Positions 6,742-9,660 of a stretch of DNA of 9,660 nucleotides are shown here, in pieces (position 1 is the stretch's first letter; each line of letters begins with the position of its first letter). Position numbers and translations under genes: made by a program. The stretch comes from an uncultured Campylobacter sp. GTDB taxonomy: Bacteria; Campylobacterota; Campylobacteria; Campylobacterales; Campylobacteraceae. The stretch is from contig NZ_CALKTS010000349.1 in NCBI RefSeq assembly GCF_937997595.1, forward strand, positions 1-9,660, written 5' to 3'. A model generated the notes under the pieces. It saw nothing but the letters and a program-made list of their open reading frames with translations, was not told the origin of the DNA and searched no databases.

Positions 6742-7224
6742 CTACTTCGCCGCCTTGAAGCTCAAGAATTCCTCGTAGCGGCGGTCGATGATCTCTTTGA
6801 TCTCGGCGTAATTTTGCGGCGAGTTTTCTATGTAAAAATAGGCGTTGTCGAAGTTTTTATCGCCGAATTTTCGCGCGACGAAATCGTCGTAATCTTGCAA
6901 ATACCAGCCGTGCGTTTTGGCAAATTTCGTGCGGTCTGTGGTGTAGTAGGCCTTCGCAAAGGCCTTGCCTGAGGTGTTTAGTTCGTCGCTGCTTAGCACG
7001 CCGTCCATGGCGCCAAAGAAATACCCGCGATAATCAAAGCTATCGACCATCCGCGCTATATCGTCCGCGAAATCCGCCGCAAAGTCCTTGGAATAGAGCT
7101 TGCGCTCCATGCACCAGCGGAAGAAAAACGCGATGTGCGTCGCGCCGTTTTCCTGCGGAATGTCAGTCGGCGCATTTGCCGCGCCCCAATGCCATTTTGC
7201 CTTGTCGTAGGTCACGTAAGCCAT
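6742..7224 (-). CDS. Uncharacterised soluble protein, DUF7832-like
   Basis: A 160-residue cytoplasmic protein with no signal peptide or membrane segment. Its N-terminal third, with TYDKAKWHWG (5-14) followed by PQENGATHIAFFFRWCMERKL (from Pro23), is the recognisable part. I recall the pattern AKWH..., then ENxxTHIxxxxxW, from small uncharacterised proteins labelled DUF7832. The rest is rich in aromatic and acidic residues (YYTTDRTKFAKTHGWYLQDY), with a final helix ending FLSFKAAK. The start is the ATG at 7224, because AAGGAG sits 6 bases before it; an in-frame ATG at 7257 would place that ribosome site inside the coding part. It stands alone: 213 bases from recG and 532 from hisS. No toxin, nuclease or partner gene is adjacent, so an immunity-type role is only a thought. 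Function unknown. Confidence 0.8.
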   Translation of the reverse strand: MAYVTYDKAKWHWGAANAPTDIPQENGATHIAFFFRWCMERKLYSKDFAADFADDIARMVDSFDYRGYFFGAMDGVLSSDELNTSGKAFAKAYYTTDRTKFAKTHGWYLQDYDDFVARKFGDKNFDNAYFYIENSPQNYAEIKEIIDRRYEEFLSFKAAK

Positions 7225-7230
7225 TTTGCT

Positions 7231-7236
7231 CTCCTT
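7231..7236 (-). promoter_or_regulatory. Ribosome binding site that decides the start of the 160-residue gene
   Basis: AAGGAG on the minus strand, preceded by a run of A and followed by AGCAAA and then ATG at 7224. It is one of the strongest ribosome sites in the window and argues against the in-frame ATG 11 codons upstream. A possible -10 (TAAAAT) is at 7260-7265, but it is weak. Confidence 0.7.
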
Positions 7237-7412
7237 TTTTTGGACTTTAAGTTGCATAAATTTTAGAAATTAAAAGCAAATGACGCTTGGTAAAGCTCTA
7301 AATTTTATCCGATGCAATCTGCGCCGTGAAATTTCAAATTTTATATCAGATCGCTCCTTACCTCATAATCGCATTCGCTTCGTAAAATTTTGCCGCGGCT
7401 AAAATTACGTTT

Positions 7413-7438
7413 AAATTCTATCGCATCTCGTAGAATTT
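7413..7438 (-). terminator. Inverted repeat at the recG stop, possible terminator
   Basis: Perfect 8-bp arms AAATTCTA and TAGAATTT flank a 10-base loop. The hairpin begins within the recG stop codon (7438-7440). On the minus-strand transcript it is followed by AAACGTAATTTT. The stem is AT-rich with only one G-C pair, so it would be a weak intrinsic terminator; it could instead be another example of the AT dyads frequent in this genome. Confidence 0.3.
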
Positions 7439-9660
7439 CATGCACCCCGTCCTATGTCTTTCAGTCGCTGTTTTGCCGCCGCCGTCACGTCCTCTTCGTA
7501 ATCATACCACGCAAACATCGCGCCGTGCTGCACCGAGCCGCCGAGTAGATCGCCTCCTTGGCGGTTTTTCAGATCGATATTTGCGACCTTAAATCCATCC
7601 AGTGTCGCTGCGAACTCGCGCAGGCGCTGCGGCGGGGATTTTAGCTTGGTGTAGAGGTAGCAGCGCCCCGCCTGGCCTTTGCGCCCGACGCGCCCGCGCA
7701 GCTGATGAAGCGACGCAAGCCCCATCCGCTCGGCACCCACGATTAAAATGACGCTAAGCCGCGGCAGCGAGATGCCCACTTCTACGATCGTCGTGGTTAT
7801 CAGCAGTCGCCCCTCGTCGCGGAAGCGGCGCAGAACCTCCTCCTTGTCCTTGTCGCTGCCGTGAGTGATCAGCACGTCCGCAAACTGAGCCTTCCAAAAC
7901 GGCGCCGCCTCCTCAAGGCTTTGATAGACCGAGCTTTCGCTTTGTTGCACGAGCGGATAGACGATGATCGCTTGATTGCCCGCGGCGAGCTCGCGGCGCA
8001 GATCCTGCATAAAGCCCGCAAATCCATCGTTTTGTAGGATTATAGTTTTGATACGCTTTTCAAACGGCAGCTGTTTTAAAAAGCTAAAGCTCACAAGCTC
8101 GGATTGGATCATGCTTAGCGTGCGCGGTATCGGCGTGGCGCTAAATTGAATGAAATGCGCGCGAAACTCGCCGCTTCCCGTTAGGCGCGCGATCTTTTCG
8201 CGCTGGTTGGAGCCGAAGCGGTGCTGCTCATCGACCATTATGAGATTTGACGGCGCGAGCTCGTGGTAGAGCAGGGCGTGAGTGCCGATGATAAGGTGCG
8301 CGCCCGCAAAATTCGGCTCGCGATCGCCGCTTTTTACGAGTAGGACTTTGATCTGCGGCGGCAGCAGACGGAGAGCTTCGGCGTAAATTTGCTCGGCTAG
8401 GATGCTCGTAGGCGCCATCAGATAGCTGATGCGTGGGTAATTCATCGCTGCCGCGGCGAGGATTACGAGCGTCTTGCCGCTGCCTACGTCGCCCATGACG
8501 ACGCGGCGGCGCGCCAGAGGGCTTTGTAGATCGCTAGCGATGTCCTTTATTGCGTTTAGTTGATCGCTCGTAGGCTCAAAAGGAAGCGAAGTAAGCCAGT
8601 CCGAAATGTCGTGCAGCGGGTAAATTTGCGCAGGGAAGCTCGTTTTTTTCGCACTTAGCTTTTGTAGGTAGTTTAGAATTTCGACAAATTTCAGCGTGTG
8701 CAAAATCATAGCTCCGCTCATCTGTGTGACGGCTACAGCCTGTACAGCCTCGGCGGCATGGACAGTTCCGGTGTCGCTTGCAATTTGAGCGATTGTAGGT
8801 ATGGCGATTGTAGCTTGGGCGGCTGCGGTCTGGATAGTTTCAGTTTGATAATGCGTAGGTTGCACGACACAATCGCGCGAAGCGCTCATCGGTGCGGCGA
8901 GCGCGTCTTGAACAGCCTCGGCGCTTGCGGTCTGAGCGATCGTAGGCTCTGCGATCTGCACAGCCACTGCCGTCTGAATATTTTCGGTTTGATCGCATAC
9001 GGGCTCTGCGTCTGTAGCTTGTGCGCTCAAAGTTTGGATGGTCGCGGCTTGCGCGCTCGCTACTTGGCTTGAAGTTTGGATTGCTGCGTGTTGCACACCT
9101 ACGTCTTGAGTTTGGACGATTGCGGATTGCAAATCTGCGATTCGAACATCTGAAGTTTGAATCTCTGCGGGTTGCGTATATATGTCTTGGGTGCTTAAAT
9201 TTTGTTTTGCGACTGCGGCTTGCTCGGTCTTGGACTGCGCGGCAGCGACATGAGTTAGCATGGGTTGCGCGGTTGCGGCTTGAGAGTCTGCTGACCGTGC
9301 TGCCATTTTGGCGCTGCTGGATCTTGGGTCGTTTGAAATTTTACCGCCGCTTGCAGTCGCTTCATTACCGGCTTTCAGGTCGTTTGAAATTTCATCTCTG
9401 CGCGCTTCGGTATCATATGCGGCAAGAAAATCCTCGTCGCTTTGGACGTCAAAATTTTCGTCGTTATAAATCTCTGTGCCGCGCACCCGAGGCTGACCGC
9501 CGTCTAAGATTTCATCGCTCGCAATCTCGCCGTTGCGGAGACTTGGGTGGGGCGAAGCCTTCGTGCTCTTTGGAATTTCTCCGCTTAAAATTTCATTCGC
9601 CGCGCCGCACCTTGTTTCGCAGGCAAGAGCTCCGCTGCTTTGAGGATAGTTTGAAATTTT
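7438..9660 (-). CDS. recG: ATP-dependent DNA helicase RecG with expanded linker (N-terminus beyond window)
   Basis: RecG remodels stalled replication forks and branch-migrates Holliday junctions. The frame is open to the right edge: 740 residues are visible, with no stop before 9660, so the GTG at 9486 is an internal Val codon rather than a start. Visible residues about 1-315 are low complexity. From about 320 the normal RecG sequence resumes: helix LKFVEILNYLQKL (323-335), LPFEPTSDQLNAI (359-371), Walker A GDVGSGKT (390-397), motif II DEQHRFG (477-483), SATPIPRTLSM (507-517), motif V TTTIVEVG (622-629), motif VI QLRGRVGR (653-660), and the C-terminal DLKNRQGGDLLGG region for fork processing. 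The conserved motifs are intact, so the helicase should be active. The DNA-binding wedge domain is not visible and should lie beyond the edge. A total above 850 residues is inferred, against about 600-700 usually. Ends TGA at 7438. Confidence 0.92.
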   Translation of the reverse strand, partial: KISNYPQSSGALACETRCGAANEILSGEIPKSTKASPHPSLRNGEIASDEILDGGQPRVRGTEIYNDENFDVQSDEDFLAAYDTEARRDEISNDLKAGNEATASGGKISNDPRSSSAKMAARSADSQAATAQPMLTHVAAAQSKTEQAAVAKQNLSTQDIYTQPAEIQTSDVRIADLQSAIVQTQDVGVQHAAIQTSSQVASAQAATIQTLSAQATDAEPVCDQTENIQTAVAVQIAEPTIAQTASAEAVQDALAAPMSASRDCVVQPTHYQTETIQTAAAQATIAIPTIAQIASDTGTVHAAEAVQAVAVTQMSGAMILHTLKFVEILNYLQKLSAKKTSFPAQIYPLHDISDWLTSLPFEPTSDQLNAIKDIASDLQSPLARRRVVMGDVGSGKTLVILAAAAMNYPRISYLMAPTSILAEQIYAEALRLLPPQIKVLLVKSGDREPNFAGAHLIIGTHALLYHELAPSNLIMVDEQHRFGSNQREKIARLTGSGEFRAHFIQFSATPIPRTLSMIQSELVSFSFLKQLPFEKRIKTIILQNDGFAGFMQDLRRELAAGNQAIIVYPLVQQSESSVYQSLEEAAPFWKAQFADVLITHGSDKDKEEVLRRFRDEGRLLITTTIVEVGISLPRLSVILIVGAERMGLASLHQLRGRVGRKGQAGRCYLYTKLKSPPQRLREFAATLDGFKVANIDLKNRQGGDLLGGSVQHGAMFAWYDYEEDVTAAAKQRLKDIGRGA
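8744..8849 (-). repeat. Copy B of an internal duplication in recG
   Basis: On the plus strand this starts ACAGCCTCGGC and ends GTTTGAT, with GCTTGC, TGAGCGAT and GTAGG in between in the same order as copy A. It encodes QTETIQTAAAQATIAIPTIAQIAS. Relative to copy A, it carries about 20 extra bases near its left end. Confidence 0.6.
8912..8993 (-). repeat. Copy A of an internal duplication in recG
   Basis: Matches copy B in order and spacing of its landmarks (ACAGCCTCGGC, GCTTGC, CTGAGCGATCGTAGG, GTTTGAT) with scattered substitutions. It encodes QTENIQTAVAVQIAEPTIAQ followed by TAS. The protein offset between the copies is 48-49 residues, a multiple of three bases, so the frame is kept. Confidence 0.6.
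9304..9660 (-). repeat. Second low-complexity segment of recG with EISND/KISND units
   Basis: This part of the insertion is Ser/Gly/Asn/Asp-rich. It repeats (E/K)ISN(D/Y): KISNY at the window edge, EISNDLKAG and KISNDPRSS; the last two are 17 codons apart. At the DNA level, TCGTTTGAAATTT occurs at 9329-9341 and 9380-9392, and a shorter form near 9650. Related units are EILSGE, EIASDE and EILDGG. It continues out of the window. Confidence 0.6.

Larger units (their letters stand above)
8719..9303 (-). repeat. Ala/Gln/Thr-rich repetitive segment inside recG
   Basis: About 195 codons are built largely from Ala, Gln, Thr, Ile, Val, Ser and Glu around a recurring IQT motif (AEIQTS, AAIQTSS, ATIQTLSAQ, ENIQTAVAVQ, ETIQTAAAQ), interspersed with AQ and VQ pairs. 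There are few large hydrophobic or basic residues, so the segment is probably disordered or a loose helical linker. The frame stays open throughout, which argues that it is translated. It lies immediately before the helix that leads into the helicase core. Confidence 0.75.

Noticed and set aside
6462..6758. Plus-strand open frame of 98 codons between hisS and the 160-residue gene
   Set aside because: GTG start without a ribosome site. The sequence is mostly translated AT palindromes (ILKFNL, ILNFTAP), and its end runs antisense into a better supported gene.
7387..7405. TTTTGCCGCGGCTAAAA as a terminator
   Set aside because: The GCCGCGGC core is a loopless palindrome and cannot form a good hairpin without losing its central G-C pairs; there is no T run on the minus strand directly after it.
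8698..9072. Plus-strand open frame opposite the recG repeats, rich in Cys, Gly and Leu
   Set aside because: It is the antisense shadow of the IQT/AQ repeats; its apparent repeats follow from the coding strand, and it has no ribosome site.
9484..9486. GTG at 9486 as the start of recG
   Set aside because: The frame stays open for 58 more codons to the window edge, with the same low-complexity character, there is no wedge domain after it, and no good ribosome site precedes it.

Overview
The window looks like Campylobacter (Epsilonproteobacteria / Campylobacterota), and the moderately high GC with alternating AATTTTAAAATT blocks and CG-rich blocks suggests the oral C. gracilis / C. rectus / C. 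showae group. The genus rests on two things: the gene order hisS-speA-cysE-aspB, which I recall being conserved in C. jejuni, and the AT-palindrome style of the intergenic DNA. The species is a guess. All genes recognised here lie on the minus strand, so they are read from high to low coordinates.

Layout, from the right edge leftwards. At 7438-9660 is recG, the ATP-dependent branched-DNA helicase. It is open through the right edge, so its N-terminus lies outside the window. All helicase motifs are present, but the first ~315 visible residues are a low-complexity Ala/Gln/Thr-rich, internally duplicated segment placed just ahead of the helicase core. This is the most unusual thing in the window. 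At 6742-7224 is a stand-alone soluble 160-residue protein resembling the uncharacterised DUF7832 type. At 6210-6741 is a gene-free stretch of AT palindromes and small dyads, with a good -10 promoter element at its left end driving hisS. At 776-6209 is a compact five-gene operon: hisS, speA, cysE, a small exported protein and aspB. Four genes are tied by ATGA overlaps or near-overlaps, so translational coupling is likely. At 35-775 is a second gene-free stretch, full of degenerate AT-palindrome/CG-rich units. At 1-34 are the first 11 codons of what looks like a response regulator.

The operon combines histidyl-tRNA charging, the first step from arginine to polyamines, the first committed step of cysteine synthesis, and an aspartate/glutamate transaminase. 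It is central nitrogen and amino-acid metabolism with an uncharacterised periplasmic protein inserted between cysE and aspB. I see no convincing defence island, phage, transposon, CRISPR array, tRNA or rRNA. The novelty is limited to the expanded RecG linker, the inserted exported protein and the palindromic intergenic arrays.
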